This document shows positions 35,033-43,580 of a stretch of 46,104 bases of DNA, in pieces. Origin of the DNA: Planctomyces sp. SH-PL62 (lineage in GTDB: Bacteria > Planctomycetota > Planctomycetia > Planctomycetales > Planctomycetaceae); the NCBI GenBank assembly GCA_945893075.1, contig CAMDDX010000012.1:1-46104 (forward strand), given 5' to 3'. The notes below the pieces were generated by a model, which did not search any database, had not been told where the DNA came from, and saw nothing but the letters and a program-made list of their open reading frames with translations. The position numbers and the translations under genes were made by a program. How positions within the stretch are numbered: the stretch's first letter is position 1; each line of letters begins with the position of its first letter.

Positions 35033-36727
35033 TCATCCGAAGTACGCCTTCAGCACATATTCCTGCATCATGCGTTGCGTGTTGAAGAACGAGCCGTTGA
35101 GTGCGATGGCGTGACGCATCACGTCGATGAAGCGGTCTCGCTCCCGATAGAAGGCGGGAATGACGGCGTGCTCCAACTTGTCATAGAGGGCAGCGGCGTC
35201 TCGGGCGCGATCCGCGTGTGTGTTCCGGTCTCGGCCGTTGTCGCCGATCGACCAGCCGGTGACTCCTTCGATGCAGCCCTCGATCCACCAGCCGTCGAGA
35301 ATGCTCAGCGACGGAACGCCGTTCACGGCGGCCTTCATGCCGCTGGTGCCGGAGGCTTCCTGCGGTGGCTCGGGAGTATTCAGCCACACATCGACTCCCG
35401 CCGTGACCAGTTGGCCCAACGCCATGTCGTAGTTTTCGAGATAGGCCACGCGCACTTCGGGCTTTACTTGCTGTTGGAGTTGATGCAGCCGCTGGATGAG
35501 CAACTTGCCGTCGTGGTCGCACGGGTGAGCTTTGCCGGCATACACGACCTGGATCGCACCGTTGTTCCGGGAGATGGCTCGCAGCCGCTCGATGTCGTCG
35601 AACAACAGGTCCGCTCGTTTGTAGGTCGCGGCGCGGCGGGCAAATCCCAGCGTGAGCACATCCACGTTCATGCCTGCATTCGCCTCACGGTTGACGTGCT
35701 CGATGAGCGCCTGCTTGGCGGCCATGTGAGCCTGCCACACTTCTGATTTAGGGATGTTCAAAGCGTACCGCAGGCTGAAGTTGTCGTGCTGCCAACCGGG
35801 GATGTATTGCTCGAACAATGTTCGGAACGGTGCCGAGGTCCAAGTCGCGACATGCACGCCGTTGGTGATGGAGTCAATCGCATGGCGGGCAAACATGCTC
35901 TGCGAAATCTCGCCGTGTCTCTTCGCGACGCCGTTGACGTAATGGCTCAGGTTCAAAGCCAAGTAAGTCATGTTCAGGAGGCCGTCGCAGCAGAAGACAT
36001 CCTTCATGCGAAAGACATCTCGATCTCCCATCACGCGGGTCACCAGCTCCAGAGGAAACTGGTCATGCCCCGCCGGCACAGGCGTGTGTGTGGTGAAGAC
36101 GCATCGCCGGCGGACCGCTTCGACATCGTCCTGATTGGGTGATGCTCGCCCCGCCTGCCGCGCATGTTCTTCCAGCAGTTCCAAAGCCAGGAAGCTGGCG
36201 TGGCCTTCGTTCATGTGGAAGCGCTCCAGGTGGTCGTATCCCAGAGCGGCCAACAGGCGGACTCCGCCCACGCCCAGCACGACTTCCTGACACAGTCGAT
36301 AATGCGAGTCGCCGCCATACAGAAAGTGCGTCAACGTCCGGTCCCACTCGGAGTTCTCCGGCAAATCACTGTCGAGAAAATAGACGGGCACCGTGGCTCC
36401 GCCGCACCCCATGACTTGTCTTTCCCAGGCGCGGATGTGAACGGTCCGCCCCTCAATCGTGACCGAGGCTCGCGCGGGCATCTCGCGCAGATAATCTTCG
36501 ATAACCCACCGCACCGGTTGCTCGGTCTGCCAGCCGCTTGGGTCCAGTCGCTGATCGAAGTAGCCGGCGCGGTGCAGCAACGAGACGGCCACGAGCGGCA
36601 CGTTCAGATCGGCGGCGGAGCGCACCGTATCGCCCGCCAGAACACCCAGGCCGCCGCTGTAGGTCGGCATCCCCGGTTCGAGGCCGATCTCCATCGAGAA
36701 GTAGGCGACCGTGCGTTGTTCCGTCAC
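35033..36727 (-). CDS. glgP: Alpha-glucan (glycogen) phosphorylase
   Basis: A 564-residue phosphorylase of the short alpha-glucan family. Near the N-terminus is [29 protein letters not shown] lies mid-protein; the PLP lysine is in GTSGMKAAV (Lys465), next to PEPPQEA and the [12 protein letters not shown] segment. It releases glucose-1-phosphate from glycogen using phosphate. I take the GTG at 36727, preceded by CAGGAG at 6 nt; the frame stays open upstream through the P-type ATPase gene, which is an antiphase artefact. It precedes phosphoketolase, fitting a route from glycogen to acetyl phosphate. Confidence 0.93.
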   Translation of the reverse strand: MTEQRTVAYFSMEIGLEPGMPTYSGGLGVLAGDTVRSAADLNVPLVAVSLLHRAGYFDQRLDPSGWQTEQPVRWVIEDYLREMPARASVTIEGRTVHIRAWERQVMGCGGATVPVYFLDSDLPENSEWDRTLTHFLYGGDSHYRLCQEVVLGVGGVRLLAALGYDHLERFHMNEGHASFLALELLEEHARQAGRASPNQDDVEAVRRRCVFTTHTPVPAGHDQFPLELVTRVMGDRDVFRMKDVFCCDGLLNMTYLALNLSHYVNGVAKRHGEISQSMFARHAIDSITNGVHVATWTSAPFRTLFEQYIPGWQHDNFSLRYALNIPKSEVWQAHMAAKQALIEHVNREANAGMNVDVLTLGFARRAATYKRADLLFDDIERLRAISRNNGAIQVVYAGKAHPCDHDGKLLIQRLHQLQQQVKPEVRVAYLENYDMALGQLVTAGVDVWLNTPEPPQEASGTSGMKAAVNGVPSLSILDGWWIEGCIEGVTGWSIGDNGRDRNTHADRARDAAALYDKLEHAVIPAFYRERDRFIDVMRHAIALNGSFFNTQRMMQEYVLKAYFG

Positions 36728-36783
36728 GAGGGACTCCTGTTTTGAGAAACGGAATGGCGAGGTTGTCGTCAGGCGAACCAACT

Positions 36784-39591
36784 TCAAGACGGCACGCTGC
36801 GGACTGCGACTCGCTGGATCACTTTGACCAACTCCACCACGACGATCGGCAGCAGAGAACACGCTGTGATCACTCCCCAGTCCGAGACCGTCGGCGGGAC
36901 AGTATGCAGAACCTTCTGCAAGAGCGGCAGGTAGACCGCTGCGACCTGGAGGATCAGACAAATTCCCGTCGCCGCCCAGAGCCAGCCGTTCGTAAACAGC
37001 CGGCTGGTGAACGCCGATCGTCTCTGCGAACGCGCGTTGAAGGCGTGGAAGACTTGAGCCAGAGCCAGCGTCATGAAGGCCATCGTCGTTGCCTGTCGCA
37101 AGCCCTCCCCTTCGGTCCCGTGCCAGTGCATACCGACTCCAAAGGCGAAGAGAGTGACCCCGGTAAGCAGCACTCCCTGCCAGACAATCAGGCCGACGAA
37201 ACGGGGAGTGAGCAGCGACTCCTGCGGATCGCGTGGCGGACGATTCATCACGTCGGGTGCCGATGGCTCCAGCGCGAGAGCGAAGGCCGGGAAGATGTCG
37301 GTAATCAAATTGAGCCACAGAATCTGCAACGCCACCAGCGGCAGCGGCCAGCCAATCATCAGAGCGATAAACACGGTGAGGATTTCTGAGATGTTGCACG
37401 ACAGCAGGTAATGCAGGAACCGGAGAATGTTCCCGTAGATGATCCGCCCCTGCTCGACGGCCCCGACGATGCTGGCGAAGTTGTCGTCGGTGACCACCAT
37501 GTCGGCGTTTTCCTTGGCAACCTCGGTCCCCTTGATGCCCATCGCGATGCCGATGTCCGCCTGCTTCATGGCCGGGGCGTCATTCACTCCGTCCCCCGTC
37601 ATGGCGACGATGTGCCCCTGCTGCTGCAACGCTTCGACGATCCGCAGCTTGTGCTCGGGAGAAACGCGGGCAAACACGGCAGCGTCGGCCACAATCCGCT
37701 TCCAGCCCTCAGCGTCCAAGCCGGTCAGCTCGCGACCGTGAACGGTGACTAATGGCCCCCCTTCAAGATTGCGATCAAGACCCAGTTGCCGCGCGATCTC
37801 GGCGGCCGTTGTCTGCTGGTCGCCGGTGATCATCACGGTCCGAATGCCCGCTTCGCGACAGGTGGTGATGGCGGCTTTGGCCTCGTCACGCAGCGGGTCG
37901 CTCATGCCGACCAAACCGACGAAGGTCAACTCCCGGTCGAAGTCGGCCTCGGTGTAGCCATTTGGCAATTCGCGATACGCCAGACCGAGGACGCGCAGCG
38001 CCGCACCAGCCAACACTTCGTTGGTCTCCTCCCAGCGCCGACGATCATCGTCCGTGAGCGGCGTCACCCCCGCGGCTCGGAACTGTAAACTGCTCGACGC
38101 GATCATTGTCGCCGGCGCACCTTTGACGAACGCCAGCGTCGGACCTTGCGACGCGCGATGCACCGTCACCATGCGCTTACTGGTGCTGTCGAAGGGGACT
38201 TCGCTGAGTCGCGGGAATTCGGGGGCCAGATCGGCCGTGTTCATCCCGGCCTTTTCCGCCGCGACAATCAAAGCCGCTTCGGTGGGATCGCCCAGCACGG
38301 TTTCTTGGCCGTCGGTCCGTTCCACTTTGGCATCGTTGCACAACATGCCGATGCGCAGAGCCAGCGAAAGGTGCTCGTCAGAGCGCGGGTCTACGGGCTT
38401 GTCGCCGTCTTGAAACTTGCCGACCGGCGCATACCCCGCACCGGTCACTTCGATGCGGCGGCCATCCAGCATGAAGACGCACGCGGTCATCTCGTTCTTG
38501 GTCAGCGTCCCGGTCTTGTCGGTGCAGATGACAGTGGTGGAACCCAAGGTCTCAACAGCAGGCAGCCGGCGGACGAGCGCACGCATCCGAGCCATGCGTT
38601 GCATCCCCAGCGCCAGCGTCATGGTGGCCACAGCGGGCAGACCTTCCGGCACTGCGGCGATCGCCAGAGAGACGCCGATTTCCAGCATGTGCCAGAAGTC
38701 GGTCACGCCGCGCAACCAGCCCGCCACGACGATGACGGCACACAGCGCCAACACAATCACGATGAGCAGCCGACTGAGCTGCGCCAGCTTTTGTTCCAAC
38801 GGAGTGGCGCGAGTGGTTGCCTCATCAATCAGGATGCCGATCTTGCCGACCTCGGTTTGCACGCCGGTGTCGGTCACCAGCAACCGGCCGCGTCCGTCCG
38901 TGATCGTCGTCCCCAGGAAGGCCATATTAAGACGGTCACCAAGTGCCGCATCCTCGTCGGGGAGCGGATCGGCTGTCTTGGTCACCGCGTTGGACTCACC
39001 AGTCAAAGCCGACTCTTCAATTTGTAATCGCACGCACTCGACGATGCGGCCATCAGCGGGGACTCGTGCCCCGGCCGCCAGGACGATCAGATCGCCCGGC
39101 ACCAACTCGGCCGCCGGAATCTCGTGCTCCGCGCCGTCACGGATCACATGAGCGACGCGGACCGCCTGCTTTTGCAAAGCGGACAACGCCTGCGCCGCCT
39201 TCCATTCGGTGAAGAAGCCGATCGCGGCATTGAGGACGATGACCACCAGGATCGCGATGGCCTCAATGTTGTCTCCCAAGGCAAAAGCGATCGCCGTCGC
39301 CCCAACCAGCAAAGCCACAATGAGACTCTGGAACTGAGCTATAAAGATCGACAGAGTCGAACGCTGATGCGCCTGAGCCAAGGCATTGAGACCATACTTC
39401 GCGAGCCGCCGAGCCGCCTCAGCCTGAGTCAGCCCCTGCGCCACGTCGGACTTCTGGCGTTCGACGGCCTGTTCCACCGGAAGCATGTGCCACGCTTCCG
39501 TCCGCGCCGGAGAAACACGCCCTTCGCTGGACTGCTCACGCGGCGGCCGATTCATCGTCATCAAGTCCGTTGCCACAATCGTTTCCTTCAT
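36784..39591 (-). CDS. Type II P-type cation-transporting ATPase
   Basis: A 935-residue ion pump. In order: an N-terminal cation-ATPase segment ([17 protein letters not shown]), two membrane spans, the actuator (SALTGES), spans with the ion-site sequence [12 protein letters not shown], the phosphorylated aspartate in CTDKTGTLT (Asp358), the nucleotide domain, [11 protein letters not shown], and a six-span C-terminal domain. The PEGLP motif and layout place it with SERCA/PMCA-like type II pumps (Ca2+ or Na+/K+-like); the ion is uncertain. First gene of the glycogen-fermentation operon. A decayed leader cassette (39613-39645) lies just upstream. The start at 39591 is not certain. Confidence 0.93.
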   Translation of the reverse strand: MKETIVATDLMTMNRPPREQSSEGRVSPARTEAWHMLPVEQAVERQKSDVAQGLTQAEAARRLAKYGLNALAQAHQRSTLSIFIAQFQSLIVALLVGATAIAFALGDNIEAIAILVVIVLNAAIGFFTEWKAAQALSALQKQAVRVAHVIRDGAEHEIPAAELVPGDLIVLAAGARVPADGRIVECVRLQIEESALTGESNAVTKTADPLPDEDAALGDRLNMAFLGTTITDGRGRLLVTDTGVQTEVGKIGILIDEATTRATPLEQKLAQLSRLLIVIVLALCAVIVVAGWLRGVTDFWHMLEIGVSLAIAAVPEGLPAVATMTLALGMQRMARMRALVRRLPAVETLGSTTVICTDKTGTLTKNEMTACVFMLDGRRIEVTGAGYAPVGKFQDGDKPVDPRSDEHLSLALRIGMLCNDAKVERTDGQETVLGDPTEAALIVAAEKAGMNTADLAPEFPRLSEVPFDSTSKRMVTVHRASQGPTLAFVKGAPATMIASSSLQFRAAGVTPLTDDDRRRWEETNEVLAGAALRVLGLAYRELPNGYTEADFDRELTFVGLVGMSDPLRDEAKAAITTCREAGIRTVMITGDQQTTAAEIARQLGLDRNLEGGPLVTVHGRELTGLDAEGWKRIVADAAVFARVSPEHKLRIVEALQQQGHIVAMTGDGVNDAPAMKQADIGIAMGIKGTEVAKENADMVVTDDNFASIVGAVEQGRIIYGNILRFLHYLLSCNISEILTVFIALMIGWPLPLVALQILWLNLITDIFPAFALALEPSAPDVMNRPPRDPQESLLTPRFVGLIVWQGVLLTGVTLFAFGVGMHWHGTEGEGLRQATTMAFMTLALAQVFHAFNARSQRRSAFTSRLFTNGWLWAATGICLILQVAAVYLPLLQKVLHTVPPTVSDWGVITACSLLPIVVVELVKVIQRVAVRSVPS

Positions 39592-39612
39592 CCAATGACT
39601 GCCGCCTCGACG

Positions 39613-39645
39613 AAACAAAATAAGCCGACGTGGACGAATTCCAGA
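39613..39645 (-). promoter_or_regulatory. Remnant of the leader terminator upstream of P-type ATPase operon
   Basis: Contains the left-arm sequence AAGCCGACGTGGACGAATTC preceded by an A-rich tract, matching the terminator end of the leader family. The right arm, hairpins 1 and 2 and the promoter block are missing; the sequence diverges within about 40 bp. It is a truncated copy or a chance match in the right place. Confidence 0.5.
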
Positions 39646-39763
39646 GGGAAGCAACACAAGGGGCGTGATTCACATTCTTCCCACTCTGTGTCTGGCATCT
39701 TTGACCGGCTTGCCACTTTGTGACTGGGTCTGAAGGCCGTTCTCTGCTCCATTCGCCCACGGC

Positions 39764-40015
39764 TCAAAAGTTTTCCTTGCGGACGTGCTCGCGGATGAGT
39801 TCCTTCAGCCGCTCGATGGTCTTGATCTCCGACTTCTTGCTCTCCTCCCAGAACTGCTGCAGCTCGGGGAATTGCTTGGCATTCTCGATGTATTGGTCGT
39901 ATCGCCAAACGGCGTCGAGACGCTTGCTCAGGTCGTGAATCATGTCGTGGTCGTGATCCCGGATCGCCGGGGTCTTGCCAACGAGGTCGTCCTTCTGAAT
40001 GTCTTTCTGGCTCAT
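39764..40015 (-). CDS. Small conserved helical protein of unknown function
   Basis: An 83-residue soluble protein, mostly helical, with an unusual DHDHDMIHDLSKRLDAVWRY segment and a basic C-terminus (KELIREHVRKENF). AGGAGAT precedes the ATG. I do not recognise a named family; the Asp/His cluster could bind metal, which is only a suggestion. It lies between the YTV gene and the P-type ATPase operon on the same strand. Confidence 0.75.
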   Translation of the reverse strand: MSQKDIQKDDLVGKTPAIRDHDHDMIHDLSKRLDAVWRYDQYIENAKQFPELQQFWEESKKSEIKTIERLKELIREHVRKENF

Positions 40016-40096
40016 GGCACATCTCCTATTTGGGGGAAAGTTATGGGGCGATACCGATGGGTAACGCCCTCGGAATCAACAAAGGGAATCAACAAA

Positions 40097-40144
40097 GGGG
40101 ACGCAATTCATTTCGCAAATGGAGTTGCGTCCCCGTTCGCTGCA
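40097..40144. repeat. GGGGACGCAA hairpin downstream of YTV gene
   Basis: GGGGACGCAA (40097-40106) pairs perfectly with TTGCGTCCCC (40135-40144) over a 28-nt loop. It sits just after the YTV gene stop and could stabilise or end that transcript, but lacks a T-tract on the minus strand. Related GACACAATTCATTT sequence occurs at 25793 and 26170. Confidence 0.65.
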
Positions 40145-40163
40145 TAAGTTCTCTGCTTCCGAG

Positions 40164-41999
40164 TTAGCGGCTGGAAACAGCCGGTGCGGACTGCTCACTC
40201 GCGGGCTGAGCAATCAGGATCTTCTTCGGAACCATCTGGCAAACTTGGAACTGGATTTCCTTCTCGACCGTGACGGGAACGCAGACCGTGTAAGTCTCGG
40301 TCTTGTCTTCCTTCACGATGTCGCAGAGGGTGACCTGGTACTGTTCTTCGCGAGACTTCGGAACGCAAACCGTGTAGTTGACGGTCCGGGTCTTCTCTTC
40401 GGGAACCAGTTTGCAAACCGCCACCTGGCGAGTGCGGTTTTCTGGACGGGAGAGTTGAACTTGGTATTCGTACTCTTGCTGAGAGGCGACCGTCTCACAG
40501 ACTTGAATCGTGCGCGTTCGGTTTTCCTGGCGACTGAGCTGAACCGGGTATTCGTACTCTTGCTGCGAGGCAACCATCTCGCAGACCTGAATCGTGCGCG
40601 TTCGGTTTTCCTGGCGGCTGAGCTGAACCGGGTATTCGTACTCTTGCTGAGAGGCCACCGTCTCGCAGACTTGAATCGTGCGAGTCCGGTTTTCCGGACG
40701 GCTGAGCTGAACCGGATATTCATACTCTTGCTGCGAGGCGACCGTCTCGCAGACCTGAATCGTGCGCGTCCGGTTTTCCGGACGGCAGAGCCGAACCGGG
40801 TATTCGTACTCTTGCTGCGAGGCCACCCTCTCGCAGACCTGCACGGTGCGAGTTCGAGTTTCCGGGCGGCAGAGTTGAACCGTGTAAGAAAATGGAACCT
40901 GCTTGGCCTGTCTCGATTGGCATGTGTACTGAACTTCGCGCCGCACGATGTTCGGCACCCACACGTTTTGTGTCGCCGGACAGGCACCGCACGGAGCGGC
41001 GGCAGCGATCTGGCCACAACCACCACACGGTTGGCAACCGTTGGAAGCGGCAACCGTTCGCTGCTCCCAGCGGCCTTGATCTTCGCAAACTGTCCGAGTC
41101 TGCACGACCGGGACATTCTCCCAAACTGTGCGAGTTCCCTCGCGTTGCTCCGTGAAGGGAATGCGGGCCGTGTAGGTCTGCTCGACGGTCCTGGTCACTG
41201 GCGTATAAACGGTGCGAGTCGCCTTACGGGTCTCCATGTACGGGACGTTGACGGTAAAGGTTTGCTCGACACTCTTCGTGACGGGAGTCAGCACGGTCCG
41301 AGTGGCCTTGCGGGTCTCGGTGTAGGGCACGTTGACCGTGTAGGTTTGCTCGACGTTCTTCGTCACCGGCGTATGGAGGGTGCGAGTCGCCTGGCGAGTC
41401 TCGGTGTAGGGCACGTTGACCGTGTAGGTTTGCTCGACACTCTTCGTCACCGGCGTCTGGATGGTGCGAGTCGCCTTGCGCGTCTCGGTGTAGGGCACGT
41501 TGACCGTGTAGGTTTGCTCGACATTCTTCGTCACCGGCGTCTGAATCGTGCGAGTCGCCTTGCGGGTCTCGGAATAGGGCACCATGACCGTGTAGCTCTG
41601 ATCGATCATCTCGGTGACTTGCTTGTGCTCGACGTACTTCTCCTCGCGAGTCCGCGGTTCGTTTTCGCTGTACGCCACAGTTCGCGTGCGGGTCTCGGTT
41701 CGAGGCACCTGCCGGCTGACTGTGAATGTCCGCTCTTTTTGTTCCTGTTTGTACTCGATGCACTGGATCTTGCGGGTCTGAGTCACCATCACGGGTTCCA
41801 TCACGGTCTGCTCAACCATGACGGGAGCACACGCGGGTGCCACCGCAGCACAAGCGCTCGGCGCAGAGACACAACACGGAGTCGGCGCACAGCACGTCGC
41901 TGCCGGCTGACAACAGCCAGAACGACGCTCGTGTCCAGCCTCGGTCACTGACCCCAGCGCGGCCAGCGCCATCAAAACTCCACCCCATCGCTTCAACAT
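40164..41999 (-). CDS. Secreted YTV-repeat protein
   Basis: A 611-residue exported protein with a signal peptide (MLKRWGGVLMALAALGSVTEA) followed by a Cys/Ala-rich stretch. Two repeat arrays follow. The first (about 85-300) repeats VEQTYTVNVPYTETRKATRT plus TPVTK in units of 28 residues; the second (about 385-560) repeats YEYPVQLSRPENRTRT plus IQVCETVASQQE, also 28 residues. A cysteine-rich segment (CQPCGGCGQIAAAAPCGACP) separates them. YTV proteins are a planctomycete family thought to sit in the cell envelope; the function is unknown. AGGGGA precedes the ATG at 41999. It lies behind leader cassette F. Confidence 0.92.
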   Translation of the reverse strand: MLKRWGGVLMALAALGSVTEAGHERRSGCCQPAATCCAPTPCCVSAPSACAAVAPACAPVMVEQTVMEPVMVTQTRKIQCIEYKQEQKERTFTVSRQVPRTETRTRTVAYSENEPRTREEKYVEHKQVTEMIDQSYTVMVPYSETRKATRTIQTPVTKNVEQTYTVNVPYTETRKATRTIQTPVTKSVEQTYTVNVPYTETRQATRTLHTPVTKNVEQTYTVNVPYTETRKATRTVLTPVTKSVEQTFTVNVPYMETRKATRTVYTPVTRTVEQTYTARIPFTEQREGTRTVWENVPVVQTRTVCEDQGRWEQRTVAASNGCQPCGGCGQIAAAAPCGACPATQNVWVPNIVRREVQYTCQSRQAKQVPFSYTVQLCRPETRTRTVQVCERVASQQEYEYPVRLCRPENRTRTIQVCETVASQQEYEYPVQLSRPENRTRTIQVCETVASQQEYEYPVQLSRQENRTRTIQVCEMVASQQEYEYPVQLSRQENRTRTIQVCETVASQQEYEYQVQLSRPENRTRQVAVCKLVPEEKTRTVNYTVCVPKSREEQYQVTLCDIVKEDKTETYTVCVPVTVEKEIQFQVCQMVPKKILIAQPASEQSAPAVSSR

Positions 42000-42051
42000 G
42001 ATGATTTCCCCTTTCACATGACGAACAACAAACCTCTGGACCACCCAGAGG

Positions 42052-42285
42052 CAAAAAAAAAGCCGACGTGGCGGAACACCCGGAGGTCTTCCACCACGTC
42101 GGCTTACTCTTCAATCGGCCCCCCGGCATGGCCGGGTTGCACTTCAATGAGTCATCCGAATTTCAATTCACTGATCACACGGAGCCGATTCCAAACGGTC
42201 AGAGGCTCCGTAGCGGCGGGTATCCTACCGTTGGAAAACGAGAGAAGTAAGTCCGTGTCTGTTTTGCGATGGACTGTTTTGTTGC
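42052..42285 (-). promoter_or_regulatory. Leader cassette F upstream of YTV gene
   Basis: Minus-strand order: CCATCGCAAAACAGACACGG, CTTACT, an 18-bp spacer, TAGGAT (42222-42227), hairpin 1 (GGAGCC/GGCTCC), ATTCGGATGACTCATT, GCAACCCGG, hairpin 2 (CCCGGC-CAT-GCCGGG), TTGAAGAGTAAGCC, terminator. The T-tract ends 53 bp before the ATG. Confidence 0.82.
42053..42103 (-). terminator. Intrinsic terminator of leader F
   Basis: GCCGACGTGG/CCACGTCGGC stem with GGAAG/TTCC-type inner pairing, then nine T residues on the minus strand. Confidence 0.85.
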
Positions 42286-42314
42286 TGACGATCTACTCGT
42301 TGCGAAGTGCTCGA

Positions 42315-42941
42315 CTACCGCACGTTGAGACGATCGACGGCAACGAGCACGGCGATCAGCACGGGTACCCAAATCAGCAAGAACGTTGATTGCTTCAGAT
42401 GAACGACTTCGGGGAGCATGAGCTTTCCCCGGTCGCCCCACGTCAGGACTGTCTTTCCCAGCCACCCGGAACATTCTGCGAAGAGGTACGACCCGGCCAT
42501 CAGTCCGAGCACGCCCGCGATCGCATCCCAATTGCCTTGGCCGAGCGCCGCCGCTCCTGTCCCCGGGCAGTAGCCGAGCAGCGCAAAGCCAACTCCGAAC
42601 AACAGCCCGCCGATAATGTTCGCGGCGTAACGAGTGGGTTTGATGTGCAGCGTCACGAGGCCCAGCGCATGCAGGCTGAAAATCCCAACGCACCCCACGA
42701 CGATGGCCGTCAGCATCACCTTCATGACCGTGAAGTCTTCGAGGAGCAGCGCTCCAAGTAGCACCGGGTATTTCGCGACACCACCTTTTTGCAGGAAGAA
42801 GCCAAAGAGCACGCCGAAGAATGCCCCCAGTAGAAGTTGCTGGGAAGAAAACTCTTTCTGCGCTGACGTATCCATTTCGGGGCCGCCCTTCTCGACCGGC
42901 AGCGAGGCCGACTGGGCAGGCAATTGAGTGGTGACGGTCAT
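42315..42941 (-). CDS. YeeE/YedE-family transporter (sulfur compound uptake)
   Basis: A 208-residue inner-membrane protein of the YeeE/YedE (DUF395, thiosulfate/sulfur transport) family with about five spans. The conserved cysteine lies in LGYCPGTGAAALGQG. In thiosulfate transporters such cysteines relay the sulfur species. The N-terminal 35 residues are a polar extension. GGGAGC precedes the ATG. It follows a second, frameshifted YeeE/YedE gene, and the two probably corresponded to the two halves of a transporter supplying the MBL-rhodanese enzyme upstream. Confidence 0.88.
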   Translation of the reverse strand: MTVTTQLPAQSASLPVEKGGPEMDTSAQKEFSSQQLLLGAFFGVLFGFFLQKGGVAKYPVLLGALLLEDFTVMKVMLTAIVVGCVGIFSLHALGLVTLHIKPTRYAANIIGGLLFGVGFALLGYCPGTGAAALGQGNWDAIAGVLGLMAGSYLFAECSGWLGKTVLTWGDRGKLMLPEVVHLKQSTFLLIWVPVLIAVLVAVDRLNVR

Positions 42942-42968
42942 GACATGTGCTCCCGACGATGGCCAGCA

Positions 42969-43564
42969 TTAAAGGCGAAACATCAGCATCGCTGCCGGAA
43001 TTCCACCGGCGAAAAAACAGAGGACGGCGATCCACGAGCCGACAGAAAGCTGCATCGTGCCACTGATCCCGTGACCGCTCGTGCAACCGCCCGCGAGTCG
43101 TGCTCCGAAGGCCATGAAGATGCCGCCGACAAGCGCGGCACCCAGCCGGAGCGTGAGGCTGCCTTCGCCAAAGCGCGCGGCCCACATCGCCGGCACCCAT
43201 TCGCCGGTCAGTTCGTTTCCCTGCCACGCGGCGAGAAACGCTCCGAAAACTGCGCCGACAACGAGCATCACTTCCCAATCCACCGCCGGCTTGTTGTCCT
43301 GAAAGTATTTCAGCGAGTCCGTATGTTTCGGAGCGACGACTCGCCCAAACATTCCCGCCAGCCGCGCATAGCCGTCGAAGCGCCGAGCGGTTTGTCGGAA
43401 AAGTAAAATGTGAGCATCGACAACACACCGATCAGCCCGCCGACGAGATAGGGCGACCACGCGCCACCCGAATAATCACGCGGATGGGTGCCCGGCGCGA
43501 TCGCAAACGCGAACAGCGGAGACAACGCCGAGAGGCCAATGCCGATTAGAAGAAATGTTTTCAT
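42969..43564 (-). pseudogene. Frameshifted YeeE/YedE-family transporter gene
   Basis: Two overlapping frames together encode one YeeE/YedE protein. The first frame gives MKTFLLIGIGLSALSPL to the FYFSDKPLGASTA segment (start 43564). The second continues with YARLAGMFGRVVAPKHTDSL through LAGGCTSGHGISGT (the family cysteine motif) to the stop at 42969. They join near 43375-43390, where one missing base explains the shift. The remaining sequence is well preserved, so a recent mutation or a sequence error is likely. Located 16 bp after the MBL-rhodanese gene. Confidence 0.8.
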
Positions 43565-43580
43565 GGCGTTCTCGCTCTCG

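Noticed and set aside
36728..37399. A 220-residue N-terminal extension of glycogen phosphorylase
   Set aside because: It overlaps the end of the P-type ATPase in another frame, lacks phosphorylase sequence, and a GTG with CAGGAG fits the family start.
40400..41600. CRISPR-like regular repeats
   Set aside because: The 84-bp units have no unique spacers and encode a protein repeat in frame.
40119..41951. A 610-codon open frame on the plus strand, antisense to the YTV gene
   Set aside because: It is the mirror of an 84-bp repeated coding sequence, which keeps any frame open once one unit is open. The minus-strand protein has a signal peptide, a ribosome site and a known family.
10183..42103. 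Leader hairpins as integron attC sites or retron RNAs
   Set aside because: No integrase or reverse transcriptase is present. Each copy has a promoter-like block, a T-tract and a fixed orientation to a gene start, which fits an attenuator better.
19690..42285. A conserved leader peptide (KGNP..PGG.LKSKPTW) read through the leader cassettes
   Set aside because: The frame is open in copies A, C, E and F, but copy B has a TGA and copy D a TAG in it, and the would-be start differs (TTG or TTA). The conservation follows the RNA hairpins, not codons.
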